A stretch of DNA of 42,287 nucleotides from a virus (IMGVR_UViG_3300036852_000161:1-42287), one strand, 5' to 3'. Shown: positions 1 through 7,234, counted from the first letter of the stretch. Notes: generated by a model not told the origin, from the letters alone. Translations and numbers: made by a program.

Positions 1-127
1 CCCACGAGCCGAACGGATCATCAACGATTGCAGCGCCGCCCTTACCGTAAAGCTGTCCACCCACGCCGACCGCCACGTAAGCCCCGCCTTGCCGCGTATT
101 CCATCGACCCTTGGCTTGGGAGTCTTC
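1..127. repeat. Terminal direct repeat, left copy (assembly overlap)
   Basis: These 127 bases are identical to 42161-42287. Both copies lie inside the large terminase frame, which continues in phase from one end of the window to the other when the copies are merged. A length of exactly 127 is a common maximum assembler k-mer, so this is most simply the overlap of a circular contig, not a biological terminal repeat. Confidence 0.97.
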
Positions 128-499
128 CGCTAACTGCGTCTCCGGGAAGAGCGCCTGGTATTCCTGCGAGGCAATGCAATTGCGGACATCTCGTCCGAAT
201 CCTTCGGCAAGATCCGCCGTCGCCGACGCTGCAATCACATCACGCGTGGGATCAAGCCCCAGCATGAAAGCCGGCAATCTCCTGGAAACGATCTGACTCT
301 TTCCATGCTGCGGAGGACACAGCAGCATCAACCGATCGATGTCACCTCGAATCACTCGCTCCGCTTGTTCACAGATCTCTCGGTGGATCTTTCCAGCGAG
401 CCAGCGGGGAGTGGTGTACTCAGTGAACGCTAGAAGCGTCCTGCGGGCCTTCCGACGTATCAGAAGCTCCCGCGCCGCTTCCTGTGGCGATACGCTCAA
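1..499 (-). CDS. terL: Terminase large subunit, N-terminal part (ATPase domain)
   Basis: First 166 codons of a roughly 473-residue protein whose remainder is at 41238-42160; the gene crosses the circular join. It powers DNA packaging into the procapsid and cuts the concatemer. The ATPase Walker A motif CPPQHGKS is at residues 61-68, and Walker B (AAIVDD, about residues 156-161) lies just past the join, at about 22-37 (repeated at 42182-42197). The start chosen is TTG at 497-499, preceded by GAGGAAGAGC; no ATG or GTG exists between the upstream stop at 512-514 and the conserved region. It overlaps the end of terS by about 80 bases, suggesting translational coupling. TTG start is moderately sure; the family call is very sure. 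Confidence 0.95.
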   Translation of the reverse strand, partial: MSVSPQEAARELLIRRKARRTLLAFTEYTTPRWLAGKIHREICEQAERVIRGDIDRLMLLCPPQHGKSQIVSRRLPAFMLGLDPTRDVIAASATADLAEGFGRDVRNCIASQEYQALFPETQLAEDSQAKGRWNTRQGGAYVAVGVGGQLYGKGGAAIVDDPFGSW

Positions 500-767
500 G
501 CTCTTCCTCGCTCATCTCAGATGCGACATGACGCATCAAAGTCTCGTGATACTCAGTGGGTTTGCCATCCAAGCGATTGGCAATCTCAGCGCGAGCAACC
601 GCATCGCCTGCAATGGCTTGCACAACGCACTGCTCGGCTATCTTTGATAGAGCCTCGCCCTTGGAAATCTTCGCCTCTGGGTTCTCGTACTGCGCAAGAA
701 CGCGACGCAGAGCACTGGTCCAATCCTTACCTTTGCTTGCATTGCGATTGCCTTTAGGCGCAGCCAT
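420..767 (-). CDS. terS: Terminase small subunit
   Basis: A 115-residue protein beginning MAAPKGNRNASKG, a typical opening for phage small terminase subunits, which bind the packaging site and hand DNA to TerL. The middle (residues about 35-70) is helical and resembles the DNA-binding and oligomerisation segments of this group; the C-terminus is acidic, then Ser/Gly-rich. It sits directly upstream of, and overlaps, terL. The ATG is preceded by GGAG at a usable distance. In headful-packaging phages the pac site is often inside this gene; none could be recognised here by eye. Confidence 0.85.
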   Translation of the reverse strand: MAAPKGNRNASKGKDWTSALRRVLAQYENPEAKISKGEALSKIAEQCVVQAIAGDAVARAEIANRLDGKPTEYHETLMRHVASEMSEEELERIATGSGAGASDTSEGPQDASSVH

Positions 768-782
768 TGAGACGACTCCAAG

Positions 783-1085
783 TCATTGTTCAGTAATCCT
801 CACTCGAATGGTCTTATCCAGGGTCCTTCCCCCGGCTGTCACGATACGATTGGTCAGGCGGTAAATCGCTCCACAAGAGCCCCCGCTGACAAACACTGTC
901 GCCGTCGTATCCGTATTACTGCTGCTTACTTCGGTCATTCCGTCGGGGAGTAGAAAGTCGGAGGTTGAGATCTTGTCGCCGTCGAGGCTTGGGGCCCACA
1001 GGAATTCGTAATCCACGGTTGCATCCGGATCTTTCTCCTGATCGATGCGACCGCTCAGTTTCTCAGTCATGCCGTAATCGGTCAT
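783..1085 (-). CDS. Small virion protein, fibre-tail adaptor-like
   Basis: A 100-residue beta-rich protein with the pattern D-x-D-A-x-x-D-Y near the N-terminus, then a G-D-x-I segment, and a C-terminal RTLDKTIRVRITEQ. Proteins of this size and pattern are common in tailed phages and are often labelled fibre-tail adaptor or head-tail structural proteins. Its ATG overlaps the stop of the upstream gene (ATGA at 1082-1085). It lies just before terS in a block of virion genes. The exact role is inferred from resemblance and position only. Confidence 0.6.
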   Translation of the reverse strand: MTDYGMTEKLSGRIDQEKDPDATVDYEFLWAPSLDGDKISTSDFLLPDGMTEVSSSNTDTTATVFVSGGSCGAIYRLTNRIVTAGGRTLDKTIRVRITEQ

Positions 1086-1957
1086 ACCCGAATCTTTCGT
1101 TGGTTGAAGACGATGATTTGCCTATTCCTCGGAGTGGCGACCGCAATGGGCGGCACCACAATGGGCATGAGCGTGACGGTTGCTTGTCGCTGAGTGGGCT
1201 GAATGCTGACCCACTGCGCCACAATCGAGTTCAGGACCGTATATGTCCTGACTGGCGGCGCACTCGGAGCGGCTGGAGCTGGGAATGCGCTAGTCGATAC
1301 AGGTTTCGGTGGTGCAATCCATGGAGGCGTCCAGGCGCGTACAACTGTGCGTTCGTTGACTCTCGTCAGTACCGGCGGTGCATTCGGGATCGGTGCGGCA
1401 GGTAGCGCACTGGTCGAGAGCGGTGCTGGTGGTCCATACCAGAGTGGCACCCACGATTGAGCAATCGTTCGATCGTTGACGCGCGTGACCACCGGCGGCG
1501 GTGTCGGCGCGGCGGGAGCTGGCAGAAATGGCGCACTGTCGCCATAGCCTTGCACTGGAACCCAGGGAGGAGTCCAGGCCGCTCGAATCGTGTTCGAATT
1601 GACCTTCGAGCTCGCAGGCGGCGGATCGGCACTGATGAACGTTGCCGCGAGCTGCGACAGATGCAGCACTGTGACTGCATCTTGATACCACGAGCCAATG
1701 ATGTGCGGCTGCTGAAGACTGGGCGGCGGATTCGATGCAGTGACCGGCAGTGTCGGCGCGAAGTCCGCACTGCCCTGCGCTTGAACGAACGGCGGCTTCC
1801 ATGCAGCAATTAGGACCGCCAGTGTCGCGACGGCGAGCGGTCCTCTTAGAGGTGGCGCTTGATTAGGACCACTCTGAACAAGCCCAAGCCGCGGCGCGTA
1901 AGGCTGGCTCCCTCCTATCCGACTCGGAGGAGGCGCATAGAAGTAGCCAGCCATCAT
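1082..1957 (-). CDS. Proline-rich tandem-repeat protein (W-x-P-P-W repeats)
   Basis: A 291-residue protein built almost wholly of Pro/Ala-rich units of 37-41 residues. Tryptophans recur at about residues 53, 90, 128, 169, 209 and 249. The three best copies open with NTIRAAWTPPW, RTIAQSWVPLW and RTVVRAWTPPW and end with a PP(P)V-x-T-like segment. A hydrophobic stretch lies at about 40-52. The start is the ATGATG directly after the upstream TAA, with no clear SD of its own, so coupling is likely. It sits among probable virion genes, so a fibre-like or linker structural role is plausible. No family was recognised. Confidence 0.7.
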   Translation of the reverse strand: MMAGYFYAPPPSRIGGSQPYAPRLGLVQSGPNQAPPLRGPLAVATLAVLIAAWKPPFVQAQGSADFAPTLPVTASNPPPSLQQPHIIGSWYQDAVTVLHLSQLAATFISADPPPASSKVNSNTIRAAWTPPWVPVQGYGDSAPFLPAPAAPTPPPVVTRVNDRTIAQSWVPLWYGPPAPLSTSALPAAPIPNAPPVLTRVNERTVVRAWTPPWIAPPKPVSTSAFPAPAAPSAPPVRTYTVLNSIVAQWVSIQPTQRQATVTLMPIVVPPIAVATPRNRQIIVFNQRKIRV

Positions 1958-2446
1958 TTAGCCGAGTTCGCTAAAGTTCACACCACATTGCCAATTGCTG
2001 AGCGAACCCGGCGCGACGGGCAAGTGATAGCCGAAGCCCGAAGATGCACCGGCGCCCAAGCGAATGACTTCGGCCGGCGTTGGCACCCACAGATGTCCGT
2101 TCAAGTTGTTGAACGTATCCGAAACAATGTTCGATTTGCTGCCCGCGCCTTCCGCCGAAGCATTGATACCCGCAGTACCGGCAGCGCCAGCCGTGCCACC
2201 GGTAATGCCCGAAGTGGGATCACCGAGCGTGAGCTTCGAGGGTGTCGCGCTCGTGAGCGTCGGGAATGCCGTGACTTGCGTGTTGGTTTGCACGCGCTGC
2301 TGCGCGCTCGTAGCCGTACCGGTTTGACCGGCCCAGCAACGAACCACATCGAAACCAATCGTCGAACTCGGATTGATGAAGACGAGGGTGACGGCTTGGT
2401 TAGCGAGGGTGAGACCTCCGCCTCCCACTGAATACGTACGTGCCAT
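1958..2446 (-). CDS. Putative virion structural protein
   Basis: A 162-residue protein, low in charge and rich in Gly, Ala, Thr and Ser, starting MARTYSVGGGGLTLANQ. This kind of N-terminus (strand, Gly run, then a T/L-x-x-A segment) is common in small phage head or decoration proteins. The central segment GTAGAAGTAG is a flexible Gly/Ala linker. The ATG is preceded by GGAGA at about 8 bases. Neighbours are other small virion genes upstream of the terminase. Function not established. Confidence 0.65.
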   Translation of the reverse strand: MARTYSVGGGGLTLANQAVTLVFINPSSTIGFDVVRCWAGQTGTATSAQQRVQTNTQVTAFPTLTSATPSKLTLGDPTSGITGGTAGAAGTAGINASAEGAGSKSNIVSDTFNNLNGHLWVPTPAEVIRLGAGASSGFGYHLPVAPGSLSNWQCGVNFSELG

Positions 2447-2468
2447 TGCGAAATCTCCAGGTTAGAAA

Positions 2469-2759
2469 TCAGGTGAAGGAGCGACCGTTCCAGACTTTGA
2501 AACCGTCCTTGGTGAAAGCGCGAATTCGGCCGTTCCTTCGCTCGATTCGGCTGGCATAGACGCCAGTATTCTTTCCGTCCCTCAGGACGTCGAAAGCGAA
2601 TTCACCGCGCGGTGCTTCGCCCAATGTGAAGCCAAGTGTCCAACAGGCGCCGGTCTCATCGATTATGCGAAGCGCGGGCGGACTCGAGACATATGATTCA
2701 GTGATGAAGAATTGCGGGACGTCGAGCTTTCGAAAAGCTCGCATCGGATCATGTTGCAA
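2469..2759 (-). CDS. Hypothetical protein in virion gene block
   Basis: A 96-residue protein of unknown function with mixed beta content. The likely start is TTG at 2757-2759, because GGGAG lies 6 bases upstream; an in-frame ATG at 2742-2744 (MRAFRKLDV) lacks an SD. It overlaps the end of the upstream gene by 11 bases, typical of this late operon. No motif was recognised; a minor structural role is inferred from position alone. Confidence 0.6.
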   Translation of the reverse strand: MQHDPMRAFRKLDVPQFFITESYVSSPPALRIIDETGACWTLGFTLGEAPRGEFAFDVLRDGKNTGVYASRIERRNGRIRAFTKDGFKVWNGRSFT

Positions 2760-3273
2760 GGATCACTCCCATTGCGCCGAGTTGTTGCCAAGGTTCTGTG
2801 ACGGAGCCACCGCCGGTCGCGCCATCCACTCGGATTGAAATCGCGCCATTGCCGCCCTGGTTCGCGGAGGTAATAGTTCCAGGCCACGTCGCGAACGTGC
2901 CGTCTTGCGTGCAGTCTTTGAATCCCGTGTTGTCGGCGTTACACCACGCAGTATTGCCGTTGACGTAAGCCCGGAGCTTGTATGTGAGACCCGAGGTGAG
3001 CGTGGGATTAGTCGTGAGCGAGATCGTGAGATTGCCTCCTACGGCAGTGGAGTCAGACGCCTGACTCGTCTCTGCAAGGAGAGACGTGCCTGTCGAGTCG
3101 AAGACACCCATCTTGTATGTCAGGCCCAACGGAGTGTTGATGCCCATGGTCATTGTCTGCGCGGTACCGGTCGCACTCGCTACGAAATCAGATCCGGCAA
3201 TACACTGATTCGCGCCAGGCGATCCCAGGACTGCACCCGTGGCGGTAGATAAAGCCCCAACGAGCGTCGTCAC
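2749..3273 (-). CDS. Putative virion protein, beta-rich
   Basis: A 174-residue Thr/Gly/Ala-rich protein resembling a beta-sandwich virion protein: alternating hydrophobic strands separated by Gly/Ser turns, four cysteines (two in a short CNADNTGFKDC segment), and a hydrophobic C-terminus. Start is GTG at 3271-3273, overlapping the TAG of the beta-helix gene (TAGTG), with GGGAG about 9 bases upstream. It is probably translated together with the upstream spike-like gene and might form part of the same appendage. Function not recognised. Confidence 0.6.
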   Translation of the reverse strand: MTTLVGALSTATGAVLGSPGANQCIAGSDFVASATGTAQTMTMGINTPLGLTYKMGVFDSTGTSLLAETSQASDSTAVGGNLTISLTTNPTLTSGLTYKLRAYVNGNTAWCNADNTGFKDCTQDGTFATWPGTITSANQGGNGAISIRVDGATGGGSVTEPWQQLGAMGVILAT

Positions 3274-4712
3274 TAGAAGTCACTCCCGATTTGAGTGATC
3301 GTTCCATCCCATGCGCCGATGTTGCACACAGCCCCTCCAGTCGTTCCGCCCGTGCGGCCTGTCTGGAATGCAAGTCCGCTCGTCGTCGTGTATTGCAGAG
3401 CTCTAGCACCGACATTCGTAAACGTGGCGGCACCCGTAGCTGAGTGCGCCTCTGCACCCGTCGATCCGGCCATCGCCGTGCGCCAGTTCGCGAGCGTCGT
3501 ATAATTCGTTGTGCTGATCGTGGTAGTGGCACCGTCGGGTACGGTGGTCCACGACAATCCCTCGTACAGGTTATAGTCGATAACTCCGCATGCACTCGCA
3601 GTGATGCAGAGATTCCCGTAACCGCCGGCCGTTCCCTTATGGAGATTGTTGTAGAACTTGAGCGATCGATTGTTTGCGGAGTCAGCGAAGAAGCTGAGTC
3701 CCGCTCCAATGATGTTCCCAACTATCGTGTTGTTGTAGAACTCGCAGTTTGTCGTCCAACCACCGGCATCGAGATTGTCTCGAAGATTCGCGCCCGCGTA
3801 GCTGACGAGAATGTTGTTGCGGAAGATCGACGTATCTGTGAGCCCCGCAGTTGGCGCTCCCGCAAAGTCGTAGATCTGTCCCTGATCGCTCGTGAGCGAG
3901 CTGATATCGAGATAGCAGCGCTCGACCGTTGTACCCTGATTGACCGTCTCCTTGCCGTAGACGCCGTATCCAGTGTTAACGCACGTCGTCTGATGAATCC
4001 ATGTGCCGCGGCTCAACCAGACGATGACGCCGCTTAAATGATCTGCACTGCCGGAGGTGTGCCCCACATTGTCGTGGATGGAGCAGTTATATATCTCTGC
4101 GCCCAAGCAGTTGTTGAGCGTAATCGAAGCGGCATTGCCACCGCCTGACCCCGGTGTATTCCCACCACCCGGATTGCTGTTGAGATCACTGTTACCGGTG
4201 CTCTCGCAGTTCTTGATGATAATTCCGGGAATGTTCGAGGACACGCTATACGTGCCTATCTCGATCATGAGCGTCCGACCGCCCGTCACGTAAAGTCCGT
4301 CTAACGTGATGTAGCCCTGTCGCCGCGCAGGCGTATGGCCAATCATCGCGTTGACGACGTTGTACGGCGTCGCTCCACCCGCCGTGATGATCGCGCCGCG
4401 CGGGTTAACTGCCTTGACGATAACGGGATGACCGACCGTTCCGCCCTCGATGTCCAATGCGGGCGTGTCCCGTACGGTCGTCATCAGGGATGAGATATCG
4501 TACGTCCCGTCCATGAGACCTAGGGTCTTGCCTACACCTGACGGTGAGTAGGTCGCGCGCTTCGTATTGAGCGCCGTAATCGCCCAGGGCGTCGAACTCG
4601 ACAACCCGTCGTTACTGTCCGATCCCGTCGAAGAGATCCAGAAGTCAGGCGTGAACGACCCCGCGCTCACATTCGTTGCGAGCGGCGGGCCGCGATACCT
4701 GAATATCAGCAT
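3273..4712 (-). CDS. Right-handed beta-helix protein, probable tailspike/fibre
   Basis: A 479-residue protein opening with the segment FWISSTGSDSNDGLSSSTPW, the classic start of a pectate-lyase-like parallel beta-helix, followed by repeated strand-turn units with Asn/Gly ladders (for example GIIIKNCESTG, AEIYNCSIHDN, CEFYNNTIVGN). Such proteins bind or cleave host surface polysaccharide. Start chosen at ATG 4710-4712 because GGAG lies 6 bases upstream; a longer frame up to 4874 has no support and runs through the terminator. First gene after the Q-like gene and its hairpin, so it heads the late operon. No virion-anchoring N-terminal domain is obvious. Confidence 0.8.
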   Translation of the reverse strand: MLIFRYRGPPLATNVSAGSFTPDFWISSTGSDSNDGLSSSTPWAITALNTKRATYSPSGVGKTLGLMDGTYDISSLMTTVRDTPALDIEGGTVGHPVIVKAVNPRGAIITAGGATPYNVVNAMIGHTPARRQGYITLDGLYVTGGRTLMIEIGTYSVSSNIPGIIIKNCESTGNSDLNSNPGGGNTPGSGGGNAASITLNNCLGAEIYNCSIHDNVGHTSGSADHLSGVIVWLSRGTWIHQTTCVNTGYGVYGKETVNQGTTVERCYLDISSLTSDQGQIYDFAGAPTAGLTDTSIFRNNILVSYAGANLRDNLDAGGWTTNCEFYNNTIVGNIIGAGLSFFADSANNRSLKFYNNLHKGTAGGYGNLCITASACGVIDYNLYEGLSWTTVPDGATTTISTTNYTTLANWRTAMAGSTGAEAHSATGAATFTNVGARALQYTTTSGLAFQTGRTGGTTGGAVCNIGAWDGTITQIGSDF

Positions 4713-4799
4713 GCGACTCCGGGCAAATAGATGCCGCCCTCTGCCTCGTTCGAGGTAGTGGTTTTCGAGTGTGGTTACGGGAGGGGCGGCGGAAATGAA

Positions 4800-4822
4800 A
4801 GAGCCCGCACGTGGCGGGCTCT
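4800..4822 (-). terminator. Hairpin terminator after the Q-like gene (tR'-like)
   Basis: Perfect 9-bp stem: AGAGCCCGC (4800-4808) pairs with GCGGGCTCT (4814-4822), with a 5-base loop. On the minus strand it is followed by TTTCATTT, a moderate U tract. It sits between the Q-like gene and the first late gene, where a Q-dependent terminator is expected. Confidence 0.75.
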
Positions 4823-4827
4823 GACAC

Positions 4828-4855
4828 AATCTAGACGTTATGTGATTTCTAACAA
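4828..4855 (-). promoter_or_regulatory. Candidate late promoter (pR'-like)
   Basis: Read on the minus strand: TTGTTA (4855-4850), a 16-base spacer, then TAGATT (4833-4828). Each hexamer matches 4 of 6 consensus bases. The predicted start would be just before the hairpin at 4800-4822, giving a short leader RNA that ends at the terminator, as with lambdoid pR'. Position is the main support; hexamers are only fair. Confidence 0.4.
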
Positions 4856-5280
4856 TTCCTGTGGGGTTTCGCAAGCCCCTCCATCACCTCTCGTGCGGTG
4901 AACAGCAATCGAGAGCGTCCTGCACGCTCCCAATCCTTGAACGTATCCTCACAGACGCCGAGTACCTTAGCCTTATCACGGTTCGACCACCACTGTCCGG
5001 TGAGGTTGAACGTATGGCAGTACATCAGCGTTATGGCGTTTCCTTCGTTGTCCGGAAGCTCGAGCACCTTCGCCGAGAGCTGAATAGCGAATGAGGGAAT
5101 GTCTGGTACTGGCAATCGATGGCTCCCGTCACCCCCTCGTCCCATGACGGCGCGATAGGTCGTATCGGAGTTCGGATAGCTGTTATAGAGCCGCACGCGC
5201 TCGCAGATTGCCCCCCATGCCCGTAAGGCATTTCGAGCACCGGCCATCGCATACCGATCGGTAGCCATTACTGCGCTCAT
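4849..5280 (-). CDS. Q-like late antitermination protein
   Basis: A 143-residue protein with LRAWGAICERVRLYNSYP near the N-terminus, like the L-R-x-W-G opening of lambdoid antiterminator Q (PF06530-like), and a C-terminal helix-turn-helix-like part: NRDKAKVLGVCEDTFKDWER (about residues 99-118). It would load RNA polymerase at the late promoter and let it read through terminators. Support from context is strong: it is the last gene before a promoter-like sequence plus hairpin and the whole late operon, and follows replication genes. It overlaps the 3' end of the Fis-like gene by 4 bases (ATGA). Sequence match is partial, so an unrelated HTH regulator remains possible. Confidence 0.6.
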   Translation of the reverse strand: MSAVMATDRYAMAGARNALRAWGAICERVRLYNSYPNSDTTYRAVMGRGGDGSHRLPVPDIPSFAIQLSAKVLELPDNEGNAITLMYCHTFNLTGQWWSNRDKAKVLGVCEDTFKDWERAGRSRLLFTAREVMEGLAKPHRNC

Positions 5281-5543
5281 GCCCGCACCTCCACCCGTCG
5301 TCTAAGCCAGGCTGCGCCTGCGTCTCCACCAATTGGCGGGACACTTTGTTTGCGGTTGCGATCGGAGCCATGCAACTGCTTCAGCAATGGCGTTAACCCG
5401 TAACTGCGAATTCTGTTGTAGAAGTCGGTGCGGTTCATCCCGGCAATCTTGGCCGCTTGTGCTGCGTTCCCTCTCGTCTCTACCAACACTTCCTTGAAGT
5501 AGTTGCGTATCCATTCTCGTTTTGCCTCCATGAAGGGTTTCAC
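5277..5543 (-). CDS. Fis-type helix-turn-helix DNA-binding protein
   Basis: An 88-residue basic protein. Residues about 22-51 (GNAAQAAKIAGMNRTDFYNR and onward) match the Fis/NtrC C-terminal HTH (HTH_8) pattern: G-N-x-x-x-A-A-x-x-x-G-x-x-R-x-x-x-Y-x-x-x. The C-terminal third is Arg/Gly-rich and probably unstructured. Start GTG at 5541-5543 overlaps the upstream TGA (GTGA). It lies directly before the Q-like gene, so a role in the early-late switch is plausible but not shown. Confidence 0.7.
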   Translation of the reverse strand: MKPFMEAKREWIRNYFKEVLVETRGNAAQAAKIAGMNRTDFYNRIRSYGLTPLLKQLHGSDRNRKQSVPPIGGDAGAAWLRRRVEVRA

Positions 5544-6439
5544 AACGTCTTACTCACCACTGGCGAGCAGTCAGAGCGCACGTTCGAGGTGTTTCTCGCC
5601 CGTATGCAAAAATAATACGTATGCCCGAGCGACAATCCGCTCACAACGTACTTGGTCGCCTTCGGGTCGTTTACGTCGATGGATTGCGGCAGAGCTAGGG
5701 TAGGACCGTAGTAGATGACGTAGCCGAAGGGATCGACATAAGCGCTGTTGTCAGTGTTCTGCGTGACCAGCGGCCACGTGAGCGTTACCGATCCGACAGT
5801 CGGGACGGCGTTACTAACCGTGAACGTCGCCGTGATGGACTTCGAACCGCGCGCTTCCAGCGTGTGCGAGCCGTTGGCGACCGTCGCGGAGTCCCACATC
5901 ATCCCATCGCCCAGGAACTCGTACGGACATCCGCTCTCAACATTCAGTTGGACGCCATCGAGAAAGAAAGTCCAGTCGCCAATGACAGTGCAATCGCTGA
6001 GGGCGACATTGACCTTGCCCGATACGGTCGCACCTTGGAGGGGCTTATACGCAATCCCGTACGTGGCAGTGAATTGCAGAACAGTGGTAACGACAGGATC
6101 GGGCACGATGGTCACACTGTCGGTCGTCACAGCGTTCTGACATCGGAACGTCGCGGCAACGGTTTGCTTCTCGCCCAAATCGTGCGCCAGCTTTTTACAT
6201 TGGTAGTGCGCGTCGGCTTCGCTGGTGACTGAGACAACATCCTGAATTTTTGATGTGCCTTTGTACAAGGACTCGGTGTACTTGACGTCGTGCTTAGTCG
6301 CGCCATGAGCATCCCATGCGTACACACAGAACAGCAGCACAGCGATCACCAAAATCCAGCGCAACATGCGCTCAATGATCCGCTGGCGCTCGTACTCCCG
6401 TACTTGGGCGTTGATGTAGTCGCGGGGTTGGTCGGTCAT
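5540..6439 (-). CDS. Membrane-anchored Ig-like / fibronectin type III protein
   Basis: A 299-residue protein. Residues 1-25 are charged, 26-43 form one strong transmembrane segment (RWILVIAVLLFCVYAW), and the rest would be outside the cytoplasm. About residues 135-205 look like a bacterial Ig-like domain (the GKVNVALSDC and FFLDGVQLN strands, the NGSHTLEARG turn); about 215-299 match an FN3 domain (VTLTWPLV, YVIYYGP, YVVSGLSLGHTYYFCIRARN). It has ATGA/GTGA overlaps with both neighbours, so it is coexpressed with replication and regulatory genes rather than virion genes. Surface display during infection or lysogeny is an inference; exclusion or adhesion roles are possible. Confidence 0.7.
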   Translation of the reverse strand: MTDQPRDYINAQVREYERQRIIERMLRWILVIAVLLFCVYAWDAHGATKHDVKYTESLYKGTSKIQDVVSVTSEADAHYQCKKLAHDLGEKQTVAATFRCQNAVTTDSVTIVPDPVVTTVLQFTATYGIAYKPLQGATVSGKVNVALSDCTVIGDWTFFLDGVQLNVESGCPYEFLGDGMMWDSATVANGSHTLEARGSKSITATFTVSNAVPTVGSVTLTWPLVTQNTDNSAYVDPFGYVIYYGPTLALPQSIDVNDPKATKYVVSGLSLGHTYYFCIRARNTSNVRSDCSPVVSKTL

Positions 6440-6855
6440 TGGCGGATCTCCTCGATTTCAAATCCCATCGTGCGCATGATTGCGCGCTTGAGTTTGTAGA
6501 TGTCGGTCTGCCGGCCCTTCGCGTCGATGATCTTCGTCTGCGCGAGCTTCAGATCGAAATACACGAAGTCAGCGACGTACTCCGCATGTCGTCCACTCGC
6601 GTACAGGACTGGTTTGTCGCCAGCGAACAGCGGATAGCGCACCTGCATCTCAAGGCCCGTGATCTCGCCAGCGTTCTGGCGGATCTTGAGGTCCAGGTAC
6701 GTCTGCGCTTCGAGCCGGCTAGCGAAGTCGATGTTGTCTTCCATGGTGCGCTTGTTGCCCATTTTGCTCGGACGGCGATTGAGCGCGTTGTACTCGGCGA
6801 CCGAGAGTGTTCGCGGAAGCTGCTGCGTCGTGTCTGTGCGGCGGGCGTAGGTCAT
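6436..6855 (-). CDS. DUF1064-family nuclease-like protein
   Basis: A 139-residue protein matching the DUF1064 (PF06356) pattern: F-A-S-R-L-E-A-Q-T-Y-L-D-L (about 45-57), then YVADFVYFDLKLAQTKIIDAKG (segment about 95-116, a D...D-x-K restriction-endonuclease-like core), and YKLKRAIMR. Family members are thought to be Holliday-junction-resolvase-like or restriction-endonuclease-fold nucleases. Start at ATG 6853-6855 gives an ATGA overlap with the upstream stop; the longer frame to 6903 would overlap 50 bases. It lies in the replication operon, consistent with DNA metabolism. Confidence 0.75.
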   Translation of the reverse strand: MTYARRTDTTQQLPRTLSVAEYNALNRRPSKMGNKRTMEDNIDFASRLEAQTYLDLKIRQNAGEITGLEMQVRYPLFAGDKPVLYASGRHAEYVADFVYFDLKLAQTKIIDAKGRQTDIYKLKRAIMRTMGFEIEEIRQ

Positions 6856-7064
6856 GGCGCAACTTTCCGCGCGGCTTCGAGCAGCTTCAGACACGGCTTG
6901 CATGTCACTTCAGCGGCTTGATACGTCATTCTTCCCGTTTGCTTGATGCTGTAAGCGCGATCGCCGCTGACACAAGCAGGCCAACCAGCCAAACGCGTGC
7001 TCACGCCACCGCCCTTCAGCGGAATCTCCAGATGATTCGCGTAATGCATCGGGCGGGCGCTCAC
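6852..7064 (-). CDS. Small Cys-containing hypothetical protein
   Basis: A 70-residue protein starting at GTG 7062-7064 (GTGA overlap with the upstream stop). It holds ACVSGD and a later VTCKPCLKLLE, a possible C...C-x-x-C metal site. The start choice restores the 4-base overlaps seen throughout this operon; the longer frame to 7310 would overlap two other genes. No function recognised. Confidence 0.6.
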   Translation of the reverse strand: MSARPMHYANHLEIPLKGGGVSTRLAGWPACVSGDRAYSIKQTGRMTYQAAEVTCKPCLKLLEAARKVAP

Positions 7065-7234
7065 AATCCAATCTCCTTCACGTACTCCGCCAAGCTCTCG
7101 CCGTACCTCAACTGAAATAGCTCCCCATACGTCATCCTTCGCATCTCCCGTCCATCGAAGTGCGCTCGCTCGGTGAGCTCTCCGGCAGGACAGCACAGAG
7201 CGAAGCTGCGCTTGCGGGCGTGGAGGTGCGTCAT
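7061..7234 (-). CDS. Small hypothetical protein
   Basis: A 57-residue protein from ATG 7232-7234, overlapping the upstream stop as ATGA and ending in a GTGA overlap with the next gene. The C-terminus MTYGELFQLRYGESLAEYVK looks helical. Function unknown; its reality rests on perfect coupling on both sides. Confidence 0.6.
   Translation of the reverse strand: MTHLHARKRSFALCCPAGELTERAHFDGREMRRMTYGELFQLRYGESLAEYVKEIGL

Noticed and set aside
1-127. Biological direct terminal repeats
   Set aside because: The repeat lies inside the terL frame, is exactly 127 bases, and merging the copies restores one continuous gene; an assembly overlap explains it better.
1290-1809. Two other-frame minus ORFs inside the repeat protein gene
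   Set aside because: They arise from the repeated GC-rich sequence; Cys/His/Arg-rich and with no start signals or neighbours in phase.
3444-4037. Plus-strand ORF (197 codons) opposite the beta-helix gene
   Set aside because: Arg/Val-rich antisense reading of a repeated structure; no context.
4713-4874. N-terminal extension of the beta-helix protein
   Set aside because: The extension would be translated through the terminator hairpin and lacks an SD, whereas ATG 4712 has GGAG at 6 bases.
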